A stretch of 64,000 nt of DNA from Chamaecrista fasciculata (GCA_003254925.1 QANZ01002954.1:1-64000); one strand, 5' to 3'. Shown: positions 1 to 10,919, counted from the first letter of the stretch. The notes: generated by a model not told the origin, from the sequence alone. A program made the numbers and translations.

Positions 1-200
1 TCTTAGTTCATTTTTGCTCCCACAAAAATAATCGACCAGGAACAATTTTAGATTAATTATCTCATAATTAATCATGGACGTTATCATAGTAAACATGCGA
101 ATGATATGACAACACATTAATTTATCTTCCATAAATTAATAATATGTTCACAACATATTTATCAAATAAAATGATTGGCCCTAGGGCACAATCTCCAACA
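1..200 (-). mobile_element. LTR fragment, cut by window edge
   Basis: Read on the minus strand, the segment begins at 200 with TGTTGGAGATTGTGCCCTAG. It matches the first 90 or so bases of the LTR at 50140-50597, including the TTTATGGA..AATTAATG block. It is therefore the 5' end of the same LTR family in the opposite orientation. The remainder runs off the window, so it could be a solo LTR or the 5' LTR of a full element. Confidence 0.75.
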
Positions 201-249
201 GACGGAACTAAAACTTTAACTCCCGCGCATCGCGCGGGTCATAGGCTAG
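201..249 (+). mobile_element. Helitron 3' terminus
   Basis: A perfect 7-bp GC stem (222-228 with 232-238, loop 229-231) is followed 7 bases later by CTAG (246-249) and then T. A GC-rich hairpin just before CTRR, inserted 5' of a T, is the classic Helitron 3' end. The LTR at 1-200 lies directly upstream, so the body and 5' end of the Helitron are displaced or missing. Confidence 0.65.
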
Positions 250-397
250 TTATATTTTAAAAGTTAGATATATATACTCTTTTTGTTTATAACAACAACA
301 GAAGTTAAAGAGTAATAAATGATATATATACTCGGTACTCAACATTTTAAAACTATATTTATATCCACCTCGTTTGATAAATATTTAAATTTTTAAA

Positions 398-1378
398 GGC
401 CAAAGTCCTATTTTGGTCCTTCAGTTATGCTCAATGTTCCAAATTGGTCTCTCAGTTATTTTTCGTTCTATATTGGTCCCTCAGTTTTCTAAAATTTGTC
501 ACAGTTGGTCCCTCAAAATCTCAAACGTTTCATCCCCAAAACTTTTAGTTTTTTACATGAAAATCTTTTTCCTTTTATAATGGATTAAAATGTAAGAACA
601 GACAAATAAATAAGCAATTTTAATAGACTTCACATAAAAAATTAGAAATAAAAAACCAACACCATCTCCCTCTTCTCTTGCACATCGGAAATCTTCATTT
701 TACTGGCCGTCGCCGCCACCGTCGTTGTAGTCGCCACTGCCACCATCATCTTCAAATTTCAAATAGAGAAAACCCCAAATAAAACCCACAGAAATTGAAT
801 TAATTATTATTTCACCCCAAACTAAGGGGAAATAACAGAAACCAAGATAAAACCGTTCAATGTCCAAAACCTAGAGTACAGAGTGGCGGCCCTGGAGAGA
901 TTCAAAGTGATGTCGTACAAGCAGTCGATGAGGGAGGTGCAATCGACGAAGCGTGCGGGTGGTCGGAATGAGCGGTGAGGTGAGTGATGGTGGTGGTTGT
1001 GGTGGCGGTGGCGGCGGCGACGGCCCGTAGAATGAAGAAGAAGAAGATGATGATTTTCGATGCGCAAGAGAAGATGAAGATGGTGTTGATTTTTTATTTT
1101 TAATTTTTTATGTGAAATAAAACTATTTATCTATTTCTCTGTTCTTACATTTTGATCAATTATAAAAGGAAAAGGATTTTCATGTAAAAAACTAAAAATT
1201 TTGGGGATGAAGTCTATTTTTTTTTTCTTTTGTTTTAACAGAAAAATGAATGGAAACGTGTGAGGGGTTAACTTTGACAAGTTTTGGAAAGTTGAGGAAC
1301 CAATATAGAACGAAAAATAACTGATGGACCAATTTGAAACATTAAGCATAACTGAGGAATTAAAATAGAATTTTGGCC
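398..1378. mobile_element. Mutator-like element with long inverted repeats (family A)
   Basis: The left end GGCCAAAGTCCTATTTTGG is mirrored by the right end reading into GGCC at 1375-1378. The arms (about 398-750 and 960-1378) are diverged inverted copies. Flanks ATTTTTAAA (389-397) and ATTTTAAA (1379-1386) look like a 9-bp target duplication with one indel, as Mutator elements make. The GC-rich centre (about 690-1070) is unlike the AT-rich flanks and suggests captured DNA. Its ends match the element at 33675-34856, so both belong to one family. Confidence 0.75.
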
Positions 1379-1609
1379 ATTTTAAATTTTGTATCTATCA
1401 TCTGATATTCAATAAATATCATGTTATTTGGACAAATTTAGACAAATTAAATATCATAAAAACTCATAAAAATGTAGCTACAAGTTAAAATATTTAGATT
1501 AATATACATATATATGTCTTCTAGAAGATATAAATATAATGTATATACAATAAATATTTATTGACCCTCTTAATTATCAAATTAGTGCTCCAATAGACTA
1601 ATACATTAG

Positions 1610-2215
1610 AGATTTCATATCTTCTAAAACCTTTCCTTCGTGAGAGAAAATCATCTTCGCCGTGAGAGTTTTTTTGAGTAAAACTTTAAGTGGCCCTCCC
1701 TCTAGTTATAGAATTTTCTGTCAACGGTGTTCTGTATCAGGGCTCCCATGGTGGCGTTCTGTGGTGGCGAATCTGGACTAGGCATTTCATGGCGATTTCT
1801 GGCTTCCACAACGGCTTCCTAGTTTGGTCCTGATTTTTGGGTGCTCTTCCATGGCGTCGTTTAGTTTTATTATCTTATTATTGTTGCTTTGAGTCTGTTT
1901 ATGTCTTTGTTTAGAACAATCATTGGGGTTACCTACAAACCTGTTTGGAAGAGTTTGTTTCTTTTAGATGACTTTATTTATGTTTTCTGTTTTTTAGATA
2001 GTTGTAGCTTTAGTTGGATCCCTAGATCTGCTAACTTGGCAGCTGATTATCTTGTCAATTTGTCTAAACCGAGGATGGATCCTCTTGGATGGGTTGTACA
2101 CCTTCCCACGTTCGTCAGTTGATATCTTGTCTAATGTTGTTGTGCTATAAAATGATTAGCTACTTTTACTTTATTTTCGTTTGTATTATGTTTGACTTTA
2201 CCTTACTTTTAAATG
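1610..2215 (+). mobile_element. LINE remnant with RNase H tail
   Basis: An open frame (1889-2122) ends in SFSWIPRSANLAADYL followed by a GW..LPTF tail. This is the pattern of the C-terminal RNase H-like domain of plant L1-type LINEs (W-x-R-x2-N-x2-AD-L). Upstream (from about 1610) is GC-richer leader-like DNA without the endonuclease or reverse transcriptase core, so the copy is internally deleted or truncated. No target duplication or poly(A) tail was found. Confidence 0.5.
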
Positions 2216-3078
2216 AATTATGTTTCATATCTTAGACGTCTCATTAATACTATACGACATATAACATATGTCCCAATATCACATATGTCCTAAAACGCAC
2301 TAACCCCGTTTTTATTTTTCGTTTTTCGAAATCAAAATTAAAAATAATTTTTTTTCCAAGAATCACTAGTTTAGAATTTTAGATATCTAGTTATATTCTC
2401 AGCGATACAACAATAATATTTTTGAATTTGATCCATATATACAAAATTGTGTCAACTATGTTAGTATATATAGTACGGTAGATAAGGACTATTTTGGTTA
2501 TTTATAATATTGATTCTCATAATTAATTAATTATAGTAGGATTTATAGTCTGTGTTTGGATGACTTTTATGACTCATTTATGTCTTCTTTATCTCTCAGT
2601 ACTAATTTAATATTGGAGCTATAATATTATTTCTGTTTGTTTTACCTTTATTTTCTCTCTTTTATTTTTCACCTTTATCTCTCATTTATCTTCTCAAATT
2701 ACTAATGTATCTTTACTCAACTACATATAATTATCTACTCTTTACTATATAATATTAAAATACCCAAAAATCCAATATTTGGACGGACCTTAACAGTAGA
2801 TAAGTCAATCTTGTTATCCCTTAACAACCTCATTTAATAGTTAGGGACATACAAAAACGGAATTGATAGAAAACATCAAAGACTAAAATAGAATTACAAA
2901 AACATTAAAGATCTAAACAAAATTAGAGATAAATATTAGGGATCAAAATAAAATTTTAACCAATCAGTTTTAGATCACTCTTCACTAAGTAGAAATGAAA
3001 TACAAAACAAAAATTTTAATATTATATATTTAGTAATACTAAAAAATATATACATACTTTTTATCTTATTGTGAAACA
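2216..3078. other. AT-rich intergenic DNA, no gene seen
   Basis: No coding frame, RNA gene or clear element boundary is visible. Short stretches such as 'agtctgtgtttggatgac' near 2548 resemble eroded Harbinger-type ends, but no partner end was found. Confidence 0.5.
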
Positions 3079-3087
3079 TAAAATTTA

Positions 3088-3514
3088 GGGTAAATTACAC
3101 TTTGGTATCCTGTGGTTTGATCATATTTCACTTTGGTACCATGTGGTTTAAAATGTGACACTTTGGTACTCTGTGGTTTTCTCCATTAACACTTTGGTAC
3201 TCTTTGGAGCTATTTTGTAATTTTAACCATAACAAATTTTGCAAAAATTAGATATTGACCTCAAAATTTTTTTAGAAAATTACAAATAGGTCCCTAGATA
3301 CATATTATCTAAGGACTAAATGAAAACTAAAATTTTTTTGGGGTCAATATGTAATTTTTGCAAAATTTATTATGGTTAAAATTACAAAATAGCTCCAAAA
3401 TGTACCAAAGTGTTAATAGAGAATACCACAGGATATCAAAGTGTCATTTTTTAATCCACATGGTATCAAAGTGAAATATGACCAAACCACAGGGTACCAA
3501 AGTGTAATTTACGC
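3088..3514. mobile_element. Short MULE-like foldback element (family B)
   Basis: Almost the whole 427 bp is an inverted repeat. The left end GGGTAAATTACACTTTGGTA is mirrored at the right end (TACCAAAGTGTAATTTACGC). The 9-bp flanks TAAAATTTA (3079-3087) and TAAAACTTA (3515-3523) differ at one position and fit a Mutator-type target duplication. There is no coding capacity. Related copies are at 42299-42830 and, as a partial end, near 11505. Confidence 0.8.
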
Positions 3515-3648
3515 TAAAACTTAATATTCCAAATCTTATATTTTCAACAAAAAAAAAATCTGCCTAGAAGTTCTCCAAAGTTGTAAGCAGTAGAACACGC
3601 GCGTGACTAGCATATAGCAAATTAACAATAAATTAAGGATTTATTTAA

Positions 3649-3809
3649 CATGTGTCCTTATGACATATTTTAAGGTTTTTTCTGATTGGTTAGTAGAGCA
3701 TCTCATATCTTGAAAATCTACAAAAATTTATTTAAAAGATAATTTTTAATGTTTGAAAACTCACTTGACCAATTAAAAGAAACCTTAACATGTGCCCTAA
3801 GGGCACATG
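3649..3809. mobile_element. MITE with imperfect inverted ends
   Basis: The left end CATGTGTCCTTATGACATAT mirrors the right end, where ACATGTGCCC and GGGCACATG form a local palindrome. Both arms continue into TTAAGGTTT[T/C]TT and an ATTGGT motif. At 161 bp without coding capacity it fits a MITE. The superfamily is not resolved because no clear target duplication is visible. Confidence 0.5.
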
Positions 3810-4474
3810 ATAGAAGGACATAAATTAAGTAATACGACTTTTTCCAACCTTAATCATCGGTATATATAGTCTGTATATGTGCTTATTTACATGCTTAGCC
3901 ATCCTAACAATATTGTTTTGAACTTTTTCACGTGTGCCAAGTTTTTCAATAAAGATTAGTTAGTCATTTTGACATGGATGGCTATTTGTACATGTCAACG
4001 ATATATATAGGTTTATCTTTAGAAAATCTTAGAGAGTTGAAAATAATCGTTTATTTTCAAGAAATTACAATTACAATAACGTTTGAACTACTTAATGAAA
4101 AGTTTTACTTTAACTCCATCAGTAATTCAGTATATCCAAATTTATCAACTAATACTACTTTTAATATGGGTTCAATATTTCAACAGAATTTTTCTAATTA
4201 TAGGCAAGCAAATAATATTATTGGTCATATTTTAATTGACCTTATCCCTATATATATGTATCGCAACAACAAAAATAAAAAAAATTGTATCTTTAATAAA
4301 AGCATCATAAATATGATATATATATATATCTTATATTATATGACTTCACCTCTTTCTGGTTGTCTATGTTTAAAACTATTGTCTATGAAATTAAAAATAA
4401 GAGAAAATTAACTATTTAGTCTCTCTTTCTTTACTAAGTTAACAATTTATTCCCTTATTTATTTTACATATATA
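3810..4474. other. AT-rich DNA, possibly Helitron body
   Basis: No supported gene. The segment precedes the Helitron-type end at 4475-4508 and may be part of that element. A 145-codon open frame here (3974-4411) is AT-driven and shows no recognisable domain. Confidence 0.3.
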
Positions 4475-4508
4475 TTTGCGTGTCCGTTAGGGCACGCAAA
4501 GCCCCTAG
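4475..4508 (+). mobile_element. Helitron-type 3' terminus
   Basis: An 8-bp stem TTTGCGTG / CACGCAAA (4475-4482 with 4493-4500) extends by one G-T and two G-C pairs around a 4-base loop. CTAG (4505-4508) follows 4 bases later, and the next base is T. This is the expected Helitron 3' architecture. No matching 5' TC end was identified. Confidence 0.55.
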
Positions 4509-4786
4509 TATATATATATATATATGTGTGTGTGTCATAAAATAATAAAAGTTATTAATTTAGATATTTTTGAAACAAAATAGATATTACCTACTTTGCT
4601 TGTTTGAGGACTCACTTTTGGGACTCGCATCATATATTAGACTTGGTTTATCAATATCATTAATGAACATATTTAATTAACACCTTTAGATAAGTTCAAT
4701 TCTTTAAGAAGAAGATTAGCATTTAATATTTGACATTTATTGCATCTCTAATTAATACCAAATTGAAAAATCAGATCTCAATATGC

Positions 4787-4960
4787 TTGGGAGTGGATCT
4801 GCTCAATTATGGGAGTGATAAAGTATGGTGAAGTATGAATCTCAACCATCCATTCTATTTCTAGTTTTGTTCCCAATGATGATGGTTGAAGGAATTGATG
4901 GTTGAGATTCATACTTCACCATACTTTATCATTCCCATAATTGAGCAGATCCACTCCCAA
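4787..4960. mobile_element. Near-perfect hairpin MITE
   Basis: The left arm starts TTGGGAGTGGATCTGCTC and the right arm ends in its exact complement. The arms are about 65-69 bp with only one or two mismatches (for example GGGAGTGAT against ATCATTCCC), around a loop near 4856-4892. The whole unit is 174 bp and non-coding. Such low divergence implies recent insertion or gene conversion. The base after the right end is an N (4961), so the target duplication cannot be read. Confidence 0.75.
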
Positions 4961-5224
4961 NATTTTTCTAAAATTGCTATTATTTATACTATGCAATGAT
5001 AAGTATGATCACAAGATATCTCATCTTTTTTATATATATAGTTTGTGTTATGATTTTATTTGAGTTGATAAATCCCATAACAATGACATTTTTTTTCACA
5101 ATGAGATGTTTCAAGTAAAACTATTTAAAACTAAGAAGTCTTCATACAAGATTATCTTGCATTAATTACTCTATATATTCAGGCCAAAAAAAAAAAATTA
5201 CTCTATATAGGCTCAAAAAATAAA

Positions 5225-5465
5225 TAATGGTGAGGCAGGGGCAGATTTGTACGCAAAACCATAGTGATGGAGGTTGAACTTTCTTGGTCACCTTTAGTCC
5301 ATGACAATTGTATGATCTAGGTTCGATTCCTAGCTAGTGATGCTTCATTTGGTGGCCGAATTATCTGTAAGTATCTTTGTAAATACTCTTTGAGTCCCGA
5401 GGCTTGCCCTGACCCTGGACTGGGGCGTCATCCCCCATCTAAAATTTCTTTAATAGAAAAAAAAT
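5225..5465 (+). mobile_element. tRNA-derived SINE-like element
   Basis: A B-box-like GGTTCGATTCC lies at about 5322-5332, with an A-box-like TAGTGATGGAGG about 60 bases upstream. These are spaced as in a pol III tRNA promoter. The unit then runs through a GC-richer body (cccgaggcttgccc..ggggcgtcatcccc) and ends in a short A-run near 5460. This is the head-body-A-tail layout of a plant SINE. Flanking duplications are not clear. Confidence 0.5.
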
Positions 5466-5537
5466 AGCATGCATGTGTGATAAAGTAGAAAGAACTTGAA
5501 TGGTTTAACATAAAAGATAAGTCATCAATTTATTTTT

Positions 5538-6000
5538 GGCCAAATTATAATTTTGGTCATTTATCTTATAGGTAAGTTGTAATTTAATTCTTATATGTAT
5601 ATATATTTACAATTTTGATATACAAGTTTTCTAAAAGTTTCACTCCTCATCAAGAATAATCCGGAGCTCTGAACACGTCGTAATCAAACTTGAAACTTGA
5701 GAGATACGACCAACTTTACTCATTTGGTTGTGAAATTAAATAAGCCCAGTTTCAGAGTCTAATTTAATCTTGTTTGTTGACGGTCCCAACTAGACAAAAA
5801 AATAACTCGTAAAATGCAACATGTACCTTAAATGTCGTCGCATTCGAATTTGAAACGAGATATATCATCATGTTTATTCGTTAAAACCAAAGGGTACAAA
5901 AATTTTTGAGAAACTTACAAGACTAAAATTGAAAAAAAAAAAAGATAAAAGGCTGGATGGAAACCTATCCCAAATATAAAAAACCAAAATTGCACTTTAC
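5538..6000. mobile_element. Degenerate MULE-like inverted-repeat element
   Basis: The left end GGCCAAATTATAATTTTGGT is mirrored near 5985-6000 by ACCAAAATTGCACTTTAC. The interior (gagatacgacc, gaaacgagatatatcat, tcccaactag) is shared with 52262-53405, and similar phrases recur in 12037-12661, so the three copies appear related. It is non-coding. Confidence 0.5.
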
Positions 6001-6771
6001 TTTTATTTTTATATCAATATTTTTTAAGAAAGAATTTTATTACATTATTACCCTTTAAGCTTGAATAAACAAAAAGGTGAGGTACGTTGTAAGGGGCAAA
6101 TGTGTAAAATGACATTGTAAATAACAATATATATGACTACATGAGGGAGAAATAAAAAGGGAGAAGTTAGAGTCAAAAAGGCAGTAGTTTTTAGTCTATC
6201 CACGTGCAGTTGTAAAGATTCTAAGCTAAATGTTTGTTATTTACGCCTGAAAGCTGATCAAAACCTAAAACAAAAATCCCTCTCTTTCTTTCACATCTTC
6301 CAAATATATAGTCTAACAACAATACCAAACCCCACACACACACACACACACAAACACATAAATATATATACCCATTTATTTATTGATTTATTTGCTACTA
6401 ATTTTATAGGTGCAAACACAAATATGTACGCTAAAGTAATTATTTCGAAAGGAAATTAATTAATTGATTGATTAATTAATTGATCATAATTAGCGTGATA
6501 GCTAGCAGCTTAATTAGTCACCAGACGACGTCTCTTTTGTACGTAAAAGCAGTTTTGAATAAGTAGGGTTTTGGGACGTCAAGAGAGGCTGGCTTATTAT
6601 TCACACTTTCAATAATTAAAAAAGATATTAAGAAAAGTGGTATACGTTTTATATATATGTTGATGTCACACACGATAGATTAAGAGAGGAAATAAACCCG
6701 TTTCCTAAATTGATATATATTTTCAATATTTAATGTCATTAGGGGACTGCAAACATATATATATATATATA
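6001..6771. promoter_or_regulatory. Distal upstream region of the MYB gene
   Basis: There is no gene here. Visible items are a CACGTG G-box at 6201-6206, a (CA)n tract near 6334-6356, and an AT palindromic block of ATTAATTGATTGATTAATTA type (about 6455-6490) of the kind homeodomain factors can bind. Regulatory function is inferred only from motif content and position 5' of the + strand MYB gene. Confidence 0.25.
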
Positions 6772-7230
6772 GGTCAAAGTATATTTTTGGTCTTATAACT
6801 TTTGTTCAGCTCTCAATTTGGTCCCATAAATTTTTTTTGTTGCACTTTTAGTCCTATATCTTTTGCTCTGGTTACAGATTTGGTCGCGCGTTACACTTTT
6901 GGTCTCAGGTCTTTAGGTCAGATTATAGAATTATTGGCCTCATATTTTTTGGTCAGGCTGCATAATAGGTCCCATATCTTTAGGTCAAATGCAAAATTAG
7001 ACTTATATCTTTGGGTCATGTGGAATTGACGTTGAAACTTTTTATAAAGATATAAGACCAATTCTACAACTTGGCCAAAAGATATGAGATCAAAAGTAAT
7101 ATGAGGCTAAATCTACAACCTAATCGAAAGATCAAAGATATGAGACTAAAATTGAAATAAAAAAAAGTTATGGGCTAGGATCAAATTGAGACTTCAGCAA
7201 AATTTTTGGGACCAAAAGTAAACTTTGACC
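6772..7230. mobile_element. MULE-like foldback element (family C)
   Basis: The ends GGTCAAAGTATATTTTTGG and ..AAAGTAAACTTTGACC are inverted copies, and both arms are built from repeated 'ttggtc..atatctttt' modules. Flanks ATATATATA (6763-6771) and ATAAATATA (7231-7239) differ at one position, compatible with a 9-bp duplication. The AT microsatellite context weakens that reading. It has no coding capacity and lies about 0.8 kb upstream of the MYB start codon. Confidence 0.65.
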
Positions 7231-7559
7231 ATAAATATATACATAAAATAAAAAACAATATATATATATATATATATATATCTTATATCCCTTGGTGGTT
7301 TATAAGTAGACGTTGTAGGTTAGAAAACTAGGACATTAAAGACGTTGAAAGCAGAACCAAACTCGCTCCACAAAGCAACCTCCTCTCGATCAGCCATCTC
7401 AATATCGATCTCTTTCTATATATATATATTTTAATTCAATATAATTTTTCCCCACTGATATATTTAAATATCTATATCTATATATATATAAATGTGTTAC
7501 TTATAAGGGGGTTTGTTAATTAGCCAAAACGTTCGCATCAATCGCAGGTGCAACTCTCT

Positions 7560-7860
7560 AACGGAAAACACTTCCCCACCATATATTCTCTCTCTCTCTC
7601 TCTCTCTAGATCTCTTTAATTCTTCTCTCTCTCTCTCTCTAGATCTCTTTAATTCTTCTCTCTCTCTCTCCTTGTTTCTTCTTCTTTTATCTTCTCTCCA
7701 TCACTTAGCTTTATTAATTTGTGTCTTCTTCTTCCTTCAAATATATATATATTCCTCCCTCGCTCTCATCAAATATTCTCTCTTCTTCTATATATCACTC
7801 TCTCTCTCTCTCTCTCCTTATATTAATTGTCCATCCATATATCAGTACTTAGATAGAGGA
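7560..7860 (+). promoter_or_regulatory. Pyrimidine-rich (CT)n leader/promoter of MYB gene
   Basis: Several (CT)n runs lie 200-480 bases before the MYB start codon. They include a direct duplication of a CTCTAGATCTCTTTAATTCT block (about 7603 and 7639). Pyrimidine patches of this kind are common around plant transcription starts and in 5' leaders. A (TA)n tract at 7258-7281 lies upstream. The transcription start itself cannot be placed from sequence. Confidence 0.4.
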
Positions 7861-8045
7861 AGAAGATCATCATCCATCAGTTAGCTAGAAGCTAGATCAA
7901 ATTGATAATCCATCAATAAGGATTGGATTGATCAAATCAAACCCTATTTTGAGTTGTTTTGATTAATTATTATTATTATTATTATTAGGGTTTGGATTAA
8001 TTGATTAGTTTGTAGTAGCTAGCTGGAAAGAAAGAGAGAGGTAAT

Positions 8046-10919
8046 ATGTGTAGTAGAGGCCATTGGAGGCCAGCTGAAGATGAGAAGCTTCGAGAGTTGG
8101 TGGAACGATATGGGCCTCATAATTGGAACGCCATAGCTGAAAAGCTTCGAGGACGATCAGGTATATATATTTATATATATTTTTTTACCTCAATATACTT
8201 ATATAATATAACCATCTTAATTATATATATGTGTGTGTGTTTTCTCTCTCTCTATATATATAAATTAATTTTTTACTTCTTTCCTTTAATTTCATATTAC
8301 CTATATGGCTAATTGGTTGGCTATGGAGTATATGGAGAGTTTATAAAGAAAAACAAGGCTAACTAGCTATACTATAAATATAAACCAACAAGTGATTCTG
8401 ATTAATTAGCAAAGTCTCCAAATTTGTGTTTAATTTTACGAGAGTTTCATTCCTGTTATGATGAGTCCTCCCGGCAAGTATATATATATATATATATTGT
8501 TTATTGTTTATATTGCAACATTCGCAATATAATTGCAATGAAGGCAATGCAACTGCATCCAATTTTGTCAAGAAGTGAATTTCATCATAAGAAATGAAAT
8601 CAAACGACTGACATCTAAAATATATAAAGTTGTTTTCTTCCTAAGTGAATGATATTTGCAAAAGGTTCTAATTTGATCCCTTATCATTTTTAGTCATATA
8701 TCTTTTGGTGAGGTTGGAGAATTGGTCTTGTATCTTTAAAAAATGTTTCGCGTTAGTTGCAACTAACCTAAAGATATCGGACAAAATCTACAAAAAAAAA
8801 AAAATATAAGACCAAATTGAGAATTGAACAAAAAATATGGGATCAAATTCGTACTTTGGCCTAAATAAAATTAATTTGACATGTTCTTTATTTTTAATTA
8901 TTATTTACTATTAATTAATGATGGATATACAGGGAAGAGTTGTAGATTGAGGTGGTTCAATCAACTTGACCCTCGAATAAACAGAAGTCCATTCACAGAG
9001 GAAGAAGAAGAGAGACTTTTGGCTTCTCATAGAATTCACGGTAACAGATGGGCCGTTATTGCTAGGCTTTTTCCAGGACGCACTGATAACGCCGTTAAGA
9101 ATCACTGGCATGTCATGATGGCAAGAATTCGACGTGAAACTTCAAAACTTTATTCAAAGCGTCCTCAAATTCTTCTTCCCCATAATCATCATATTGCTAA
9201 GTCTTCTTCTTCTTTAGAAGACCATCCACATGATGATGATGATATTGATGATCATGGAGATAATAAGCAAGAATATCACATGATGGCAAACTATAATAAT
9301 AATAATAATAATAATAGGGACATGATGATTATGATGATGAAGAAGAGGAATAGTAGTAATAGTAGTAGTGTTGCCAAATACTATGAAGAAGTCAAGCATC
9401 TCCATGCCTACAATTGTTTCCTCACTTCTTCTTCTTTCACTAATTTGTTCCAATTTCCCACCAAGTCTCATCACTTATTACAACAACAACACCCACCTTC
9501 CTCTTCATCACCAATGCTACATGGTAATTTCTAATTTTACTTATTACTTTATTACCAATTTATATGGAGGTCAAATTGGACTTTGGGTCCCATATCTTTT
9601 GCTCAGGTCTCAGTTTGGTCCCGTATCTTTTTTTGTTTCTCTTTGGGTCCTATATTTTTTCTCAGGTCTCAATTCGGTCTTGTATCTTTTTGTTGTTGTA
9701 GATTCGGTCTCATATCCTTGCAAAAGGTTCTACATTGTGGAACTAATGGTGAAACTTTTTGCGAAGATATCGAACCAAATTTCTAACATAAAATATACGA
9801 GACCAATTCTACAGTTGATCAATAGATGAGACCAAAAGTGCTACAAAAAATGACACGGACCAAAAGTACAATTTGACCTTATATATATATAGAGTAAACA
9901 AAGTCTCTGAAAGATCACCGAGTTGACAATTTGTCCTTAAAAGATTGAAATACATAGTTTAGTCCCTAAATGATGCAAATTGTATACTCGTTAGTCTTTT
10001 TCGTGGACCAAAGTGTACATCGTTTGATTCTTTTATGGACTAAAAAGTATATCATTTGGATCTTTCAAAGACTAAATTGTGTATTTCAATCTTTCAAGGA
10101 CCAAGTTATCAACTCAATAATATTTCAAGGACCAAATTGTTAGTTTATTCTGTATATGTTTATATATAGATATAGGCATGCATGTTGTTCACTATGCAAC
10201 ATGTACACAATTTACCGATATTGATACTGATTAATTAGTTGCTAATTAATATATTAATTATCTGATGGTTTTGGATATTCTCATTTGATGATCAATATAT
10301 AAACAACTAGAAACAATTTGAGGAACTGGATTTTAAATATTTTTTATGGGAGAGTTTTTATTCTCATCAGTCATCCAACTTCTCATGGATGAGCTTTTAC
10401 TTAGACCATAAAACAAACTAGGCCAATATTACCTTTCGGCCAAAAAAAAAAATCTCATTATTAATGATCAAAACAAAAATCACTATTATCATTGTTGACT
10501 AGGCAGGGCATAGGGGTATATATATATATATCTATATATGAATATGATAGAAGTTTTCCGATTTTCCCATATAGATTAAATTTTTTTACAATTATTATTA
10601 CTATTTATATATCTTCAAGCACAAGTAGAGATGTATGAATGTCTATATATGCTCAATGTATATATAATATTCTAATTATTAATTATTATGCTCTTGATTG
10701 GTTATTATGTTAATTTCAGATAGAAACAATGAAGCAGCAGTAGAGTTCTATGATTTTCTTCAAGTAAACACAGATCAGTCTAAGTCTAACAAAAGCGAAG
10801 TAACAGACAATGCAAGAAGAGAAGATGAGGAAGTGAATCAAGATGGTGTGGGACAACAGAAGAACAAGGACGATAATGGTGTTCCATTCATTGATTTTTT
10901 GTCTGTTCGAAGCTCCTAA
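8046..10919 (+). CDS. R2R3-MYB transcription factor (MYB52/54/56/105/117-like)
   Basis: Three exons: 8046-8160, 8933-9523 and 10720-10919, with GT-AG introns, encode 301 aa. R2 (about residues 5-52) carries W7, W27 and W46. R3 (about 56-103) carries F59, W78 and W97, with the recognition stretch [13 protein letters not shown]. The start [15 protein letters not shown] and the end VPFIDFL are hallmarks of R2R3-MYB subgroup 21, nuclear DNA-binding regulators linked in Arabidopsis to organ boundaries, seed size and secondary walls. Intron 1 follows codon 38 in phase 1; intron 2 follows exon 2 in phase 1 and joins a D codon. The middle of exon 2 is low complexity, with an Asn run from (AAT)n and Met- and Ser-rich stretches. 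Both introns carry MULE-like inverted repeats. Without the second splice, exon 2 would stop at 9534 and lose the conserved C-terminus. Confidence 0.9.
8657..8861. mobile_element. Small MULE-like inverted repeat in MYB intron 1
   Basis: The left part TTCTAATTTGATCCC is mirrored by GGGATCAAATTC near the right end, which finishes in CTTTGGCC. The arms are about 100 bp and degenerate, and the unit is non-coding. It lies wholly between the donor at 8161 and the acceptor at 8931-8932. Confidence 0.5.
9569..9878. mobile_element. MULE-like foldback element in MYB intron 2 (family C)
   Basis: The ends GGTCAAATTGGACTTTGG and ..AAAGTACAATTTGACC are inverted copies, with 'ggtcccatatctttt' modules in the arms. 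Flanks TTATATGGA (9560-9568) and TTATATATA (9879-9887) agree at 7 of 9 positions, a possible eroded duplication. It begins 45 bases after the exon 2 donor. Confidence 0.6.
9892..10150. mobile_element. Foldback element in MYB intron 2 (family D)
   Basis: The left end GAGTAAACAAAGTCTCTGAA and the right end ..GTTAGTTTATTC are inverted. The arms share GATCACCGAGTTGACAA-like and TTATCAACTCAATAAT-like blocks. It belongs to the same family as 41815-42049. It lies beside the preceding element with only AT repeats between. Confidence 0.6.

Noticed and set aside
3587..3612. CACGCGCGTG followed by ACTAG as a third Helitron end
   Set aside because: The palindrome leaves no loop and is adjacent to CTAG; it does not fit the usual stem-loop plus spacer.
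3974..4411. 145-codon open frame
   Set aside because: Composition follows the AT-rich DNA (Ile, Asn, Tyr, Lys), with no domain, no splice or codon-bias support, and it lies next to a Helitron end.
7513..7884. 123-codon frame of Leu-Ser repeats
   Set aside because: Translation of the (CT)n microsatellites in the MYB leader.
9583..9829. Frames downstream of MYB exon 2
   Set aside because: They translate MULE arms in intron 2; the conserved C-terminus is in exon 3 at 10720.
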